Shown: one piece after another, positions 1 to 7,606 of the stretch
How positions within the stretch are numbered: the stretch's first letter is position 1
Layout of the letters: each line of letters begins with the position of its first letter
From: Spirosomataceae bacterium TFI 002
GTDB lineage: Bacteria > Bacteroidota > Bacteroidia > Cytophagales > Spirosomataceae
Reading direction: 5' to 3'
Assembly (NCBI GenBank): GCA_900230115.1
Contig: LT907983.1
Coordinates: forward strand, 1,054,001 to 1,118,000
DNA length: 64,000 bases
Translations under genes and position numbers: made by a program
The notes under the pieces: model-generated
The model's input: only the letters and a program-made list of their open reading frames with translations
Databases searched by the model: none
What the model was told of the DNA's origin: nothing

Positions 1-535
1 GTTTAAAGTCAATCTTATCTAAATGTTGCAAAAATGAAGTGGAATCTTCCAAAACACCAACAACTACAAGCGTATTACCTATTGTAGCCTCTGAAAGTTT
101 GATAGAATCTACTTTTGGTAAATTTCCTTTAACATCGGGGATTGGGTCACCATGTGGGTCGAACTTAGGGTTACCCAAGAAATCATCAAGCCTTGAGGTA
201 AGCTCCACAGCATCTATATGTTCAAGCTGCTCCGCTATTTCATGTATTTCACCCCATCCAAATCCCAACTTTTCTACCAAAAACACCTCCCATAGCCTAT
301 GTTTCCTGATAACTTTAAGTGCTATTTGAAGTCCCGAATCGGTAAGCGTAACTCCTTGATATTTAATGTAATTTATAAACGCCTTATCCGATAGCTTCCT
401 CAACATATCCGATACAGAGGCAGCTCTAGTCTGGGTACTTTCAGCAAGTTCACTTGTACTCACTGACCCACCACCTTTGGAATGTGATAGATGATAAATG
501 GCTTTAAGGTAATTTTCTTCTGTAAACGATGTCAT
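1..535 (-). CDS. DtxR/MntR-family metal-dependent transcriptional regulator (3' part outside window)
   Basis: The gene reads leftward from an ATG at 535 and runs off the window, leaving about 178 residues visible. The start MTSFTEENYLKAIYHL followed by a winged helix (SVSTSELAE, then RAASVSDMLRKL) is typical of DtxR/MntR repressors. A helical dimerisation and metal-binding part follows, with RKHRLWEVFL, the EIHEIAEQLEHI segment and HGDPIP, where family members place metal ligands. Such proteins repress iron or manganese uptake genes when the metal is bound. The C-terminal SH3-like domain is only partly visible. Which metal is sensed cannot be decided here. It is divergent from the lipoprotein gene at 646. 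Confidence 0.9.
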   Translation of the reverse strand, partial: MTSFTEENYLKAIYHLSHSKGGGSVSTSELAESTQTRAASVSDMLRKLSDKAFINYIKYQGVTLTDSGLQIALKVIRKHRLWEVFLVEKLGFGWGEIHEIAEQLEHIDAVELTSRLDDFLGNPKFDPHGDPIPDVKGNLPKVDSIKLSEATIGNTLVVVGVLEDSTSFLQHLDKIDFK

Positions 536-558
536 GTACTACTCAGGACTTGAAGGTG

Positions 559-566
559 CAAAGTTA
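559..566 (-). promoter_or_regulatory. Putative -7 element for the DtxR-family gene
   Basis: Read on the minus strand the site is TAACTTTG, matching the Bacteroidota -7 consensus TAnnTTTG. It lies 24 bases upstream of the ATG at 535. No good -33 TTTG box is seen at the expected distance, so this is only a half-supported promoter. Confidence 0.4.
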
Positions 567-645
567 ATTTTTTTGTTCGGGTATTTTATTTGGTTTAACT
601 TTTATCCTGTTACAACCTTTTTTAGGAAATAATCATCCTTATAAC

Positions 646-1035
646 ATGAAAAACATCACGCTATTTTTGATTATAATACTTACTAGTTGTCAATCTGCGA
701 CATTAGTACCTAGTGAAGGAATTGTAGATCTTAGCTTGAATGAAGCAAAAGAAATACAACTAGAGAATGAGAAGATCAAACTTACCCTGACAAAAATAAT
801 GGATAGCCGTTGTCCTGAGGATGCAACTTGTGTGAGAGCGGGAGAGGCAATTGCTTCTTTTACTTTTGACAATCAAAGTTTCGACTTGTGCATTGGGCCA
901 GATTGCAACCTAGCAACAACTGTAAATTTTAAAACTATCAATGGAATCACCATTAAGCTTATTGAGGTAAATCCACTGCCAAAAACTACAAACGGAGATA
1001 TGGCAAAATCTGTAGTAGTAAAAGTCGAAAATTAA
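646..1035 (+). CDS. Small lipoprotein with a DSRCP-type two-cysteine motif, function unknown
   Basis: This is a 129-residue protein with a lipoprotein signal (MKNITLFLIIILTSC, lipobox LTSC), so it should be lipid-anchored at residue 15. The mature part is a small, probably beta-rich domain. It contains the stretch DSRCPEDATCVRAGEA, which resembles a conserved motif of many uncharacterised bacterial proteins (DSRCPxxxxCxWxGxA). A second cysteine pair lies at CIGPDC. The four cysteines suggest one or two disulfides after export. It stands alone between the divergent DtxR-like gene and the LOG-family gene. No function can be assigned. Confidence 0.75.
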   Translation: MKNITLFLIIILTSCQSATLVPSEGIVDLSLNEAKEIQLENEKIKLTLTKIMDSRCPEDATCVRAGEAIASFTFDNQSFDLCIGPDCNLATTVNFKTINGITIKLIEVNPLPKTTNGDMAKSVVVKVEN

Positions 1036-1102
1036 TATCTACGAAAGCGGAAATCAAATTGTTCCAAATTTGGTTATCATTGCCTAAGTATATATTTGAA
1101 GC

Positions 1103-1816
1103 ATGAGTAAGAGCAATTCGGAGATTAGATTTTTAGAAGGTCCACGTAGTAGATGGCAGGAATTCAAAATGGCAATTAATGTCCTTTTGGAATTTATAAG
1201 AGGTTTTAGAGCATTACACTTTGTAGGTCCATCGGTAACGGTTTTTGGTTCTGCTAGATTTAAGGAAGACAACGAGCATTATATTCAGTGCCGCGAACTC
1301 TCTGGCGAAATCGCCAAACTTGGTTTTACCATCATGACTGGAGGTGGCCCTGGAATTATGGAAGCTGCCAATAGAGGAGCTAAAGATGTAGGCGGAAAAT
1401 CTGTAGGTTGTAATATTGAACTTCCATTTGAGCAAAGTGGAAACCCTTACCTCGATAAATGGGTAGATTTTAAATACTTTTTTGTTCGTAAAGTACTACT
1501 AGTAAAGTATTCATACGCTTTTGTAATTTGCCCTGGTGGCTTTGGTACACTCGACGAATTCTTTGAAAGTGCAACATTGATCCAAACAGGTAAAGTCGCT
1601 AAACTTCCAATTGTGATTTTCAACACAACTTACCATAAACATGTGATGGAACACATTGACAACATGATTAAAGTTGGGACCATTTCTGCAAAAGATAAAG
1701 ATCTTTTCTTGGTAACTGATTCTATTCCAGAAGCTGTTGAATACATCAAGAAGAACACTATAAAGCCTTTTGGCTTGAAATATACTCCTCAAGGTGTATT
1801 TGGTGAAACTGCTTAA
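1103..1816 (+). CDS. LOG-family protein (TIGR00730; nucleoside-5'-monophosphate phosphoribohydrolase-like)
   Basis: This is a 237-residue Rossmann-fold protein. The family signature is clear: GGGPGIMEAANRGA in the middle and PGGFGTLDEFFE about 45 residues later. Characterised LOG proteins cleave nucleoside monophosphates, including cytokinin riboside monophosphate, to base and ribose 5-phosphate. In bacteria without plant association the natural substrate is usually AMP or unknown. The protein has an N-terminal extension of about 40 residues (RFLEGPRSRWQEFKMAINV) before the core. That is common in the longer type of Bacteroidota members. No signal peptide, so cytosolic. Monocistronic. Confidence 0.9.
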   Translation: MSKSNSEIRFLEGPRSRWQEFKMAINVLLEFIRGFRALHFVGPSVTVFGSARFKEDNEHYIQCRELSGEIAKLGFTIMTGGGPGIMEAANRGAKDVGGKSVGCNIELPFEQSGNPYLDKWVDFKYFFVRKVLLVKYSYAFVICPGGFGTLDEFFESATLIQTGKVAKLPIVIFNTTYHKHVMEHIDNMIKVGTISAKDKDLFLVTDSIPEAVEYIKKNTIKPFGLKYTPQGVFGETA

Positions 1817-1946
1817 GCATTTGAGTTAGATAGTTTTGGGGATAAAGAGTTTTTTTTTGACGCTCGACCCTTTGTGCTTTTGACTCAATTCTTTATTAGA
1901 TGTGAATGTCTTTTTTTGTTTACACTTGACTAATCATCGGGAATAA

Positions 1947-2354
1947 ATAAAAAACGTGTTCGCCTTTATATTTCTTTGGAGTTACTTACTATCAAGCTGT
2001 AGCACACCAATGTCTGTTTCCAGACATAAAGATGATACTATTTATAAAGTAGTAGACAAACCTGCATCCTTTCCTGGCGGAAACACAGAATTGTACAAGT
2101 TTATTGGCTCAAACTTCAAATATCCCTTGGAAGCAAAAAGGACAAATTTTAGTGGTAGAGTATTCTTAAAGTTTGTTGTTGAAAAAGATGGAACAGTAAG
2201 TAATATTGAAAATATTCAGAGTATTGGCTTTGGTATAGATGAAGAAGCAATTAGAGTTATTAAACTCATTCCCAAATGGGAAGCTGCAGAGTAGAAAGGA
2301 AAAAAAGTTAGAATTGAGTTTACACTTCCTATTTATGACTTGGTTCGGGAGTAA
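1947..2354 (+). pseudogene. TonB C-terminal-domain lipoprotein, broken by an in-frame TAG
   Basis: The first reading frame gives a lipoprotein signal (lipobox LSSC) and a TonB/energy-transducer C-terminal domain: KPASFPGGNTELYKFI, YPLEAKR, GRVFLKFVVEKDGTVSNI and PKWEAAE. A TAG stop at 2292-2294 follows. The same frame then continues for 19 codons with KGKKVRIEFTLPIYD, exactly the final beta strand expected after WxPA.xNGKxV in this family, to a TAA at 2352. One base change (for example CAG to TAG) explains the break. The start is also weak: ATA AAA AAC at 1947 sits where ATG AAA AAC would be expected, leaving GTG at 1956 as the only usable start. Without the last strand the domain probably cannot fold normally. 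Confidence 0.8.
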
Positions 2355-2467
2355 TTGTTAAATTTTATTTTCACAATTTCCACATACTACTTTTCAAAAG
2401 CCATTCATTAATTTTGATTAAAAACAATCTCCTTAAATAGTAATCTTGACCAATTCACCCCAAGGTG

Positions 2468-2486
2468 CTGAGTTATTTAAACTCAG
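2468..2486. terminator. Small inverted repeat downstream of the lemA/TPM operon
   Basis: Perfect 7-bp arms CTGAGTT and AACTCAG are separated by 5 bases, 25 bases beyond the stop of the minus-strand gene ending at 2511. There is no T-run on either side, so it is at best a weak terminator or RNA-end hairpin. Confidence 0.3.
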
Positions 2487-2510
2487 ACATTCAACCTTCA
2501 ACATCATTTG

Positions 2511-3278
2511 CTAGTAACTACCACCAGCTCCGCCGCCACCAAAACTTCCACCGCCAAAGCCGCCGAAACCACCTCCGCCGCCTCCACCGCCGCCAAATCC
2601 TCCGCCACCTCCACCCCAATTACCTGAGTGATTTCCCCATCCGGTGTATGTAGTATACGGCCAGCCAGAACGATACTTCCCCCCTCCTATATTACCACCA
2701 CCATTATTTTTCATCGAGCGGAATATAAAATATAAAATGATAAGCATGATTACAAATCCCCAAATTGGGAATTCACCTGCTTCTTCTGGTTCAGCTTTGT
2801 ATTCTCCAGATGCATATTTAATGATTGCATCTGTGCCGCTATTGAGTCCATTGTACCACTCACTACGTTTAAAATAAGGTAATATCTCTTGATTGACGAT
2901 TCTATATGCAATTCCATCAGGTATTGCACCTTCAAGCCCATATGCTACAGCCAATTCTACTTTTCTATCTTCTGTCGCCCATAGGAGAACGATTCCATTA
3001 TTTTTGCCTTTTTGACCAACTCCCCATTTTCTACCCAATTGTAAAGCATAGCTGCTCATATCCAATGGCTTAACTGTTTTTACAATTACTACAGCAATTT
3101 GAGAAGATGTAGTGTCATCAAATGCAACTAACTTTTGCTCTAGGGCATTCAATTCTTGACTACTTAATACACCAACAAAATCGTTAACGATTCTAGGTGG
3201 ACTCGGTGGGGCAGGAAAATCCTGAGCAAACAATCCACTAGAAATAAATAAGAAAATGTAAAATAGGGTGTTTTTCAT
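2511..3278 (-). CDS. TPM-domain membrane protein with Gly-rich tail (YgcG family)
   Basis: This is a 255-residue protein with an N-terminal signal peptide (ending GLFAQ) and a TPM domain at about residues 30-155 (VNDFVGVLSSQELNALEQKL, SSQIAVVIVKT, RKWGVGQKGKNNGIVLL, YGLEGAIPDG). One transmembrane segment follows (FPIWGFVIMLIILYFIF, about 170-186), then a C-terminal tail of almost only Gly, Ser and Phe. TPM domains are phosphatase-like folds. In bacteria they sit beside LemA and are thought to act at the cell envelope, with no agreed substrate. It is the third gene of a tight operon after lemA and a second TPM gene, only 2 bases after the preceding stop. Confidence 0.88.
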   Translation of the reverse strand: MKNTLFYIFLFISSGLFAQDFPAPPSPPRIVNDFVGVLSSQELNALEQKLVAFDDTTSSQIAVVIVKTVKPLDMSSYALQLGRKWGVGQKGKNNGIVLLWATEDRKVELAVAYGLEGAIPDGIAYRIVNQEILPYFKRSEWYNGLNSGTDAIIKYASGEYKAEPEEAGEFPIWGFVIMLIILYFIFRSMKNNGGGNIGGGKYRSGWPYTTYTGWGNHSGNWGGGGGGFGGGGGGGGGFGGFGGGSFGGGGAGGSY

Positions 3279-3280
3279 AG

Positions 3281-3712
3281 TTAGGAGAATGAAATTTCGT
3301 CTGAAAGTTCATTTGTATCACCTTTTTGATCAAAAGGGAAATAGTTCTTGAGTTCAAGACCTACCCTTTTTATTGCAAGAGACAAACCCTCTACGGTTTC
3401 TCCCTTGCTAAAATGTTCAATTAGTATTTTGCTTTCCTCTTGCCAAAGGTCATCACCGCACTTTTCGTGAATTCCTATATCGCCAAGGATCGCGTATTTT
3501 CTTTCAGCAAAAGCAACATAAAACAACACACCGTTACGAAATGCCGTATTATCCAAGCAAAGAAAATAGAATACTTCTTTGGCTCGTTCCATGGGGTCAT
3601 CAACAGGGCAATGCTCCTCAATATGTACTTTTATTTCTCCGGAAGTATTTCTCTCCGCTGCCTTAATTGCTTCGGTTATTTGTTTCTTTTCAGCTTCTGA
3701 AAGGTAGTTCAT
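3281..3712 (-). CDS. TPM-domain protein (soluble, second gene of the lemA operon)
   Basis: The product has 143 residues. It has the TPM core without a signal peptide or membrane anchor: EKKQITEAIKAAERNTSGEIKVHIEEHC, FRNGVLFYVAFAERKYAILGD and IGIHEKCGDDLW, which is the usual order in the family. It lies between lemA (8 bases upstream) and the Gly-rich TPM membrane protein (2 bases downstream), so all three are almost certainly cotranscribed. The lack of an export signal suggests it works on the cytosolic side, unlike its neighbour. The biochemical role is not established. Confidence 0.85.
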   Translation of the reverse strand: MNYLSEAEKKQITEAIKAAERNTSGEIKVHIEEHCPVDDPMERAKEVFYFLCLDNTAFRNGVLFYVAFAERKYAILGDIGIHEKCGDDLWQEESKILIEHFSKGETVEGLSLAIKRVGLELKNYFPFDQKGDTNELSDEISFS

Positions 3713-3720
3713 TATTCGAC

Positions 3721-4314
3721 TTATTTGAAGTCAAAATTTACATCTGGAGCGTTTTCTGTTCCTTCAGCACCTTCAAAGAAAGCTTTACGCTCAAATCCAA
3801 ACATGCCTGCAAAGAGGTTCATTGGGAATTGTCTTACTGTTAAATTGTACGTACCAACTACCGTATTGAAGTCATTACGTGCAACTGCAATTCTGTTTTC
3901 GGTTCCTGCAATCTCTGCTTGAAGCTCAAGGAAATTTTGGTTTGCTTTTAGATCTGGATACCTTTCCACAGTAACTAATAAACGGCTTAATGCTCCGCTC
4001 AATTGATCTTGAGCAGCTTGAAACTTCTCTAGGTTTTCTGGAGTAAGGTCTGCAGCATCAAAGTTCATTGAAGTGGCCTTTGCACGTGCTTCAATTACGC
4101 TTGTAAGTGTTCCTTTTTCGAAATCTGCAGCTCCTTGTACCGTTTTAACCAGATTCCCGATCAAGTCTGATCTTCTTTGGTATTGTGTTTCCACTTTTGA
4201 CCAAGATTCGTCTACTGCATTGTCTTTTTCTACAAGTCCATTATAAGAATTGCATCCGTACATTACGAATAACAATATTAGACCTACTACTCCTAAAAGT
4301 CCGATTTTTTTCAT
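3721..4314 (-). CDS. lemA: LemA family protein
   Basis: This is a 197-residue protein with an N-terminal hydrophobic segment ending in a lipobox-like GC (LLFVMYGCNSYN). The all-helical LemA domain follows: NGLVEKDNAVDESWSKVETQYQRRSDLIGNLV, then helices with LQAEIAGTENRIAVARNDFN and the conserved C-terminal YN..V..FP.N..A..FGF. LemA proteins are membrane-anchored helical bundles, exposed outside the cytoplasm, with no known catalytic activity. The gene is first in the lemA/TPM/TPM operon. This gene set recurs widely in bacteria and is usually read as an envelope or membrane-quality module, which is inference. Confidence 0.92.
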   Translation of the reverse strand: MKKIGLLGVVGLILLFVMYGCNSYNGLVEKDNAVDESWSKVETQYQRRSDLIGNLVKTVQGAADFEKGTLTSVIEARAKATSMNFDAADLTPENLEKFQAAQDQLSGALSRLLVTVERYPDLKANQNFLELQAEIAGTENRIAVARNDFNTVVGTYNLTVRQFPMNLFAGMFGFERKAFFEGAEGTENAPDVNFDFK

Positions 4315-4412
4315 TTGAATGATTTGAGGTTTGTTATGATTTGATACGAAATTACCAAATCTTCTCCGTAACTGAAATTAAGCTAGAAATTATTCTATAA
4401 ACGGTCGAAAAC

Positions 4413-5795
4413 TTATTTCCATGCCGTTACATCGAGGATCGGCTTTGGATATTTTAACACTGTAGCTTGTTCAGACAACCAGGGAGTATTTAGTTCGGCT
4501 ACTGGCAATGTACTCAACTCAGGTATCCAATTGCGAACATATTCGCCATCTGGGTCATAGTTTGCAGCCTGCTTCAAGATATTGAAATAGCGATTTACGC
4601 GAGGATCGTTGCCTATCCCTGCAACATAATTCCAATTACCCCAGTTGCTGCATACATCGTAATCCAGCAACTTACTCTCAAAGTACATTGCTCCCCACCA
4701 CCATTCAATTTTGAGATCTTTGGTTAGGAAGCTAGCTACAATTTGCCTTCCCCTGTTAGACATAAAACCTGTCTCTTTTAACTCACGCATGTTGGCATCT
4801 ACAAAAGGAACACCAGTATTACCGTCGCACCATTTCTGGAAATCAGGTTTACTATTTCTCCACTTGAGGTTCATTACGTGCTTTATACCGCTTCTTTTAA
4901 ATAACCTAATACCGTATTTGAGTGAAACGAAATGGAAATAGTCACGCCACATTAATTCATAAATCAACCAATAAGTTGAGTCATTTTTAATAACTTTTTC
5001 TTCAAACTTTTGAATTTCTTCGAAAACGAAACGTGGAGAAATACATCCCAAACTTATCCATGGAGAGAATTTGGATGAATAGTCTTTACCTAACAGCCCA
5101 TTCCTAGTTTCTTTATAAGTTTTAACTAATTCCTTCTGCCAAATGTATTCTTTTACCCTGGCAAGCCCTGCGGACTCTCCACCTTTGTAAACTGTTTCAA
5201 TTTTTTCTTCACCGAAACCAAGTTTACTGAGAGTAGGAACCTCACTCCCTGAAAAACCTTTAGGAGAATTGAGTGATGTAACTGTTGGAAAAATTGGTCT
5301 AACTCTAGAATGCTGTTCAAGTTTATTTTTGAATTCGGTGAAGATATCTGGCAAAAACTTTACCTGAAAAGGTAAATCAAGGACATGATATAATGTTGCC
5401 CCCCATACCAAACCCATCTCTATATTGAGCGGTTTTAACTGCTGAGAGATTTCGTATTCTAGATTTGTTTCTTCTTGGGTAACTTCCTTTGAGGTAAAGA
5501 TATGCGTAACCTCATAAGCTTTAGCTAGCTTGATTACCTCAGTTTCTGGATCACCAATTTTTATTATCAAATCAGAACCTATTGACCTTAGTGAGGTTTT
5601 TAAATCGGATAGTGAGTCTAATAAAAATTGAGTGCGAAATGCTCCTGTACGCTTAAAACCCAAAGAGGTTTTCTTGAAACTTTTTTTGTCCAAAACAAAA
5701 ACTGGAATTACTGCACCAGTTTCTGCGGCTTTGATTAAAGCTTCATTGTCGTGCAGTCTCAGGTCATTTCGAAACCAAAAAAGTACGTTTCCCAT
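4413..5795 (-). CDS. Cryptochrome-DASH / deoxyribodipyrimidine photolyase family protein
   Basis: The product has 460 residues. The N-terminal alpha/beta photolyase domain starts VLFWFRNDLRLHDNEAL. The C-terminal FAD-binding domain has TRNGLLGKDYSSKFSPWISLGCISPR, WLIYELMWRDYFHF, GNTGVPFVDANMRELKETGFMSNRGRQ and WWWGAMYFESKLLDYDVCSNWGNW. The TEFKN segment and the DANMRELKxTGxMSNRGRQ block are typical of the DASH subclass rather than class I CPD photolyase. DASH proteins bind FAD and a folate antenna and repair UV dimers, mainly in single-stranded DNA. It is monocistronic, converging with nothing nearby. Full length for the family. Confidence 0.93.
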   Translation of the reverse strand: MGNVLFWFRNDLRLHDNEALIKAAETGAVIPVFVLDKKSFKKTSLGFKRTGAFRTQFLLDSLSDLKTSLRSIGSDLIIKIGDPETEVIKLAKAYEVTHIFTSKEVTQEETNLEYEISQQLKPLNIEMGLVWGATLYHVLDLPFQVKFLPDIFTEFKNKLEQHSRVRPIFPTVTSLNSPKGFSGSEVPTLSKLGFGEEKIETVYKGGESAGLARVKEYIWQKELVKTYKETRNGLLGKDYSSKFSPWISLGCISPRFVFEEIQKFEEKVIKNDSTYWLIYELMWRDYFHFVSLKYGIRLFKRSGIKHVMNLKWRNSKPDFQKWCDGNTGVPFVDANMRELKETGFMSNRGRQIVASFLTKDLKIEWWWGAMYFESKLLDYDVCSNWGNWNYVAGIGNDPRVNRYFNILKQAANYDPDGEYVRNWIPELSTLPVAELNTPWLSEQATVLKYPKPILDVTAWK

Positions 5796-5845
5796 TTAAT
5801 AAATTGTTGCTTTTAAAAATACAAAAGCAAATATCTAAGGTTTTG

Positions 5846-6628
5846 TTACAACTTACCATTCAAAGGCCAATAATATTCCAAATAAGAAATAGAAGCATCT
5901 GATTTAAGCTTGGTTTTGGAATACTTATTTACCCAATCAATTACAGTTTTGCCACCTTTTTTGAAGTCTCCACCATACCAATCTAATAATTTGGACAACT
6001 GAGCACTGTTGGCATTGGTTATTTTGTTTTTTGATGGATCGTTGATAAACTTCACTCCTTGGTCGTCTAACTGAGCTGAAAGTTTAGAAGCTACAAAAGC
6101 TTCATTTCTTAATGGCGGACAAGATTTTGCTGCACATACCAAAGCAAAGTGAATACGCGGCTCACTGAATTCCTTACGAATAATTCCATGCTCGATATTA
6201 TTCAAATCCATTTCTTTACCACCAATTTTAATAAACTTCACATCCCAAGGTGTATTAACAAATGGAATTTTAATTTTTGAGCCTATATCCTTTATACTTG
6301 TAATTTTTTGATCGGCATTATCAAGAATAAGTTGAACGGTGAATGCATTGTAAGCATTTATCCAATAAGCTAATTTCTCATTTGTCGACCAGCTTTTTGC
6401 AGGAGCATTGCTCGATACCATATCCAGATACTTTTTTAGACTAGCTTGATCTTTTGCAAAACCACCATAATCAACATAACCTGTTGCACTTACATGTTTT
6501 TTTAATAAGCCATCCCAAATCTCATGACTAATAGGAGCTGCACTTGATGTTGGACTTTCAATTGCAAAACAACTTAATAAGGTACTTAGGAATAATATGG
6601 CTATTAGGGAGGTTTTTATTTGTTTCAT
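5846..6628 (-). CDS. DUF547-domain lipoprotein
   Basis: Residues EIWDGLLKKHVSATGYVDYGGF, AYWINAYNAFTVQLI, WDVKFIKIGGKEMDLNNIEHGIIR and RIHFALVCAAKSCPPLR are the hallmarks of DUF547. The family shares a distant papain/transglutaminase-like fold, but no activity is proven for it. I take the ATG at 6628 (MKQIKTSLIAILFLSTLLSC), which gives a lipoprotein signal with lipobox LLSC and 260 residues. An ATG 30 bases earlier would put ten extra residues before the signal. It is divergent from the CrtA-like gene, with about 100 bases between. Exported and lipid-anchored. Function unknown. Confidence 0.85.
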   Translation of the reverse strand: MKQIKTSLIAILFLSTLLSCFAIESPTSSAAPISHEIWDGLLKKHVSATGYVDYGGFAKDQASLKKYLDMVSSNAPAKSWSTNEKLAYWINAYNAFTVQLILDNADQKITSIKDIGSKIKIPFVNTPWDVKFIKIGGKEMDLNNIEHGIIRKEFSEPRIHFALVCAAKSCPPLRNEAFVASKLSAQLDDQGVKFINDPSKNKITNANSAQLSKLLDWYGGDFKKGGKTVIDWVNKYSKTKLKSDASISYLEYYWPLNGKL

Positions 6629-6724
6629 ATTCTCAGTTTTAAGTATAATCTTTAACATTTCTAATTCATATACGTTACAAAGAGCAAAAAGGGTTGCAAA
6701 CCATATGTTAATAATGAAATTTAA

Positions 6725-7432
6725 ATGATTGTAAGTCTCACAATTGTAAGGTACAAAGGAATCTTCATCCCATTTGGCTTTTTATCCATGGCTATTTTGA
6801 GAATAGCCTTATGGTTTTATCCGAGCATTAAGTTTACCAAATTAATGGGCTGTGGTAAAAACGGAACTTTCGATGTAAACCCAGATTGGCAACAATGGGC
6901 ATTTATGGCAAGTTGGGAGAATGAATCCCAAGCAAATACTTTTTTTCAGAAATCCTTTCTCGCAAACTATTGGAAAATATTTACTTATGAGAAATGGACC
7001 GTCTATTGTGAACCCGTAGAATCCCATGGTGAATGGAATGGCAAAAATGTTTTTGAAACTAAAAGGGAAAGTAAAAAGTACAACGGCAAAGTAGCTGTAT
7101 TAACTCGAGCTACAATTAGACCTTTTAAAATGGTAGATTTTTGGAAAAACGTACCCTTGGTTGCCCAAACAATTGCAAAAAGCCCAGGATTTATTACATC
7201 TGTCGGTATTGGAGAAGTACCATTTTTGAGACAAGCCACTTTTTCTATTTGGAGTGATTTAGATAGCGTTAAAAACTTCGCGTATCGAAAGAAAGAACAC
7301 GCCGAAGTAATTAAAAAAACTCGCCAAAGAGACTGGTATAGTGAGGAGTTATTTGCTCGATTTGTGGTTTTAAAGTCTTTCGGAAAACTTAATGGAGTTG
7401 ACCCACTAAAGGAAGACTTAACAATTTCTTAA
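6725..7432 (+). CDS. crtA: CrtA-like (spheroidene monooxygenase family) carotenoid oxygenase
   Basis: The 235-residue product matches the spheroidene monooxygenase family along its length: LMGCGKNGTFDVNPDWQQWA, VAVLTRATIRPFKMVDFWKNVP, SPGFITSVGIGEVPFLRQATFSIW, FAYRKKEHAEVIKKTRQRDWYSEELFARF. CrtA enzymes are haem-dependent and introduce hydroxy or keto groups on acyclic carotenoids. In Bacteroidota, CrtA-like proteins may modify the end or hydroxyl groups of carotenoids such as saproxanthin or myxol types, but the exact reaction is not readable here. No other carotenoid gene (crtB, crtI, crtY, crtZ) lies in the window, so this copy stands alone. Soluble, no signal peptide. Confidence 0.82.
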   Translation: MIVSLTIVRYKGIFIPFGFLSMAILRIALWFYPSIKFTKLMGCGKNGTFDVNPDWQQWAFMASWENESQANTFFQKSFLANYWKIFTYEKWTVYCEPVESHGEWNGKNVFETKRESKKYNGKVAVLTRATIRPFKMVDFWKNVPLVAQTIAKSPGFITSVGIGEVPFLRQATFSIWSDLDSVKNFAYRKKEHAEVIKKTRQRDWYSEELFARFVVLKSFGKLNGVDPLKEDLTIS

Positions 7433-7470
7433 TTGTAGAATATCAAGATTTCAATGTAATCATTCTACAA
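7433..7470 (+). terminator. Inverted repeat directly after the CrtA-like gene
   Basis: Perfect 9-bp arms TTGTAGAAT (7433-7441) and ATTCTACAA (7462-7470) flank a 20-base loop and begin at the base after the stop codon. There is no T-run, so it may be an RNA 3'-end hairpin rather than a classic terminator. Confidence 0.35.
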
Positions 7471-7520
7471 ATCAGGCAATTATGAGATAAACCTCTCTAA
7501 CGTAGTAGTGCTACACTTAT

Positions 7521-7538
7521 TATGTTTGCATACCTTTG
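7521..7538 (+). promoter_or_regulatory. Two adjacent -7-like boxes upstream of the TonB-dependent receptor
   Basis: TATGTTTG (7521-7528) and TACCTTTG (7531-7538) both fit the Bacteroidota -7 consensus TAnnTTTG. They lie 79 and 69 bases upstream of the chosen ATG at 7607. A good -33 box is not obvious, so which one is used is open. Confidence 0.4.
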
Positions 7539-7606
7539 CCTTGCAAACAAAAACCTAACGAGGAAAAAATCTCGTGATTTACTACTTTAAACAAAACTCC
7601 TTAATT

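Noticed and set aside
39-329. Plus-strand frame of 96 codons at the window start
   Set aside because: Antisense to the DtxR-family gene, which has clear family motifs.
2465-2653. Plus-strand frame rich in His/Arg
   Set aside because: It is the antisense of the glycine-rich tail of the TPM protein.
7574-7606. GTG start for the first TonB-dependent receptor
   Set aside because: It would put 11 residues before a standard signal peptide; ATG 7607 fits better.
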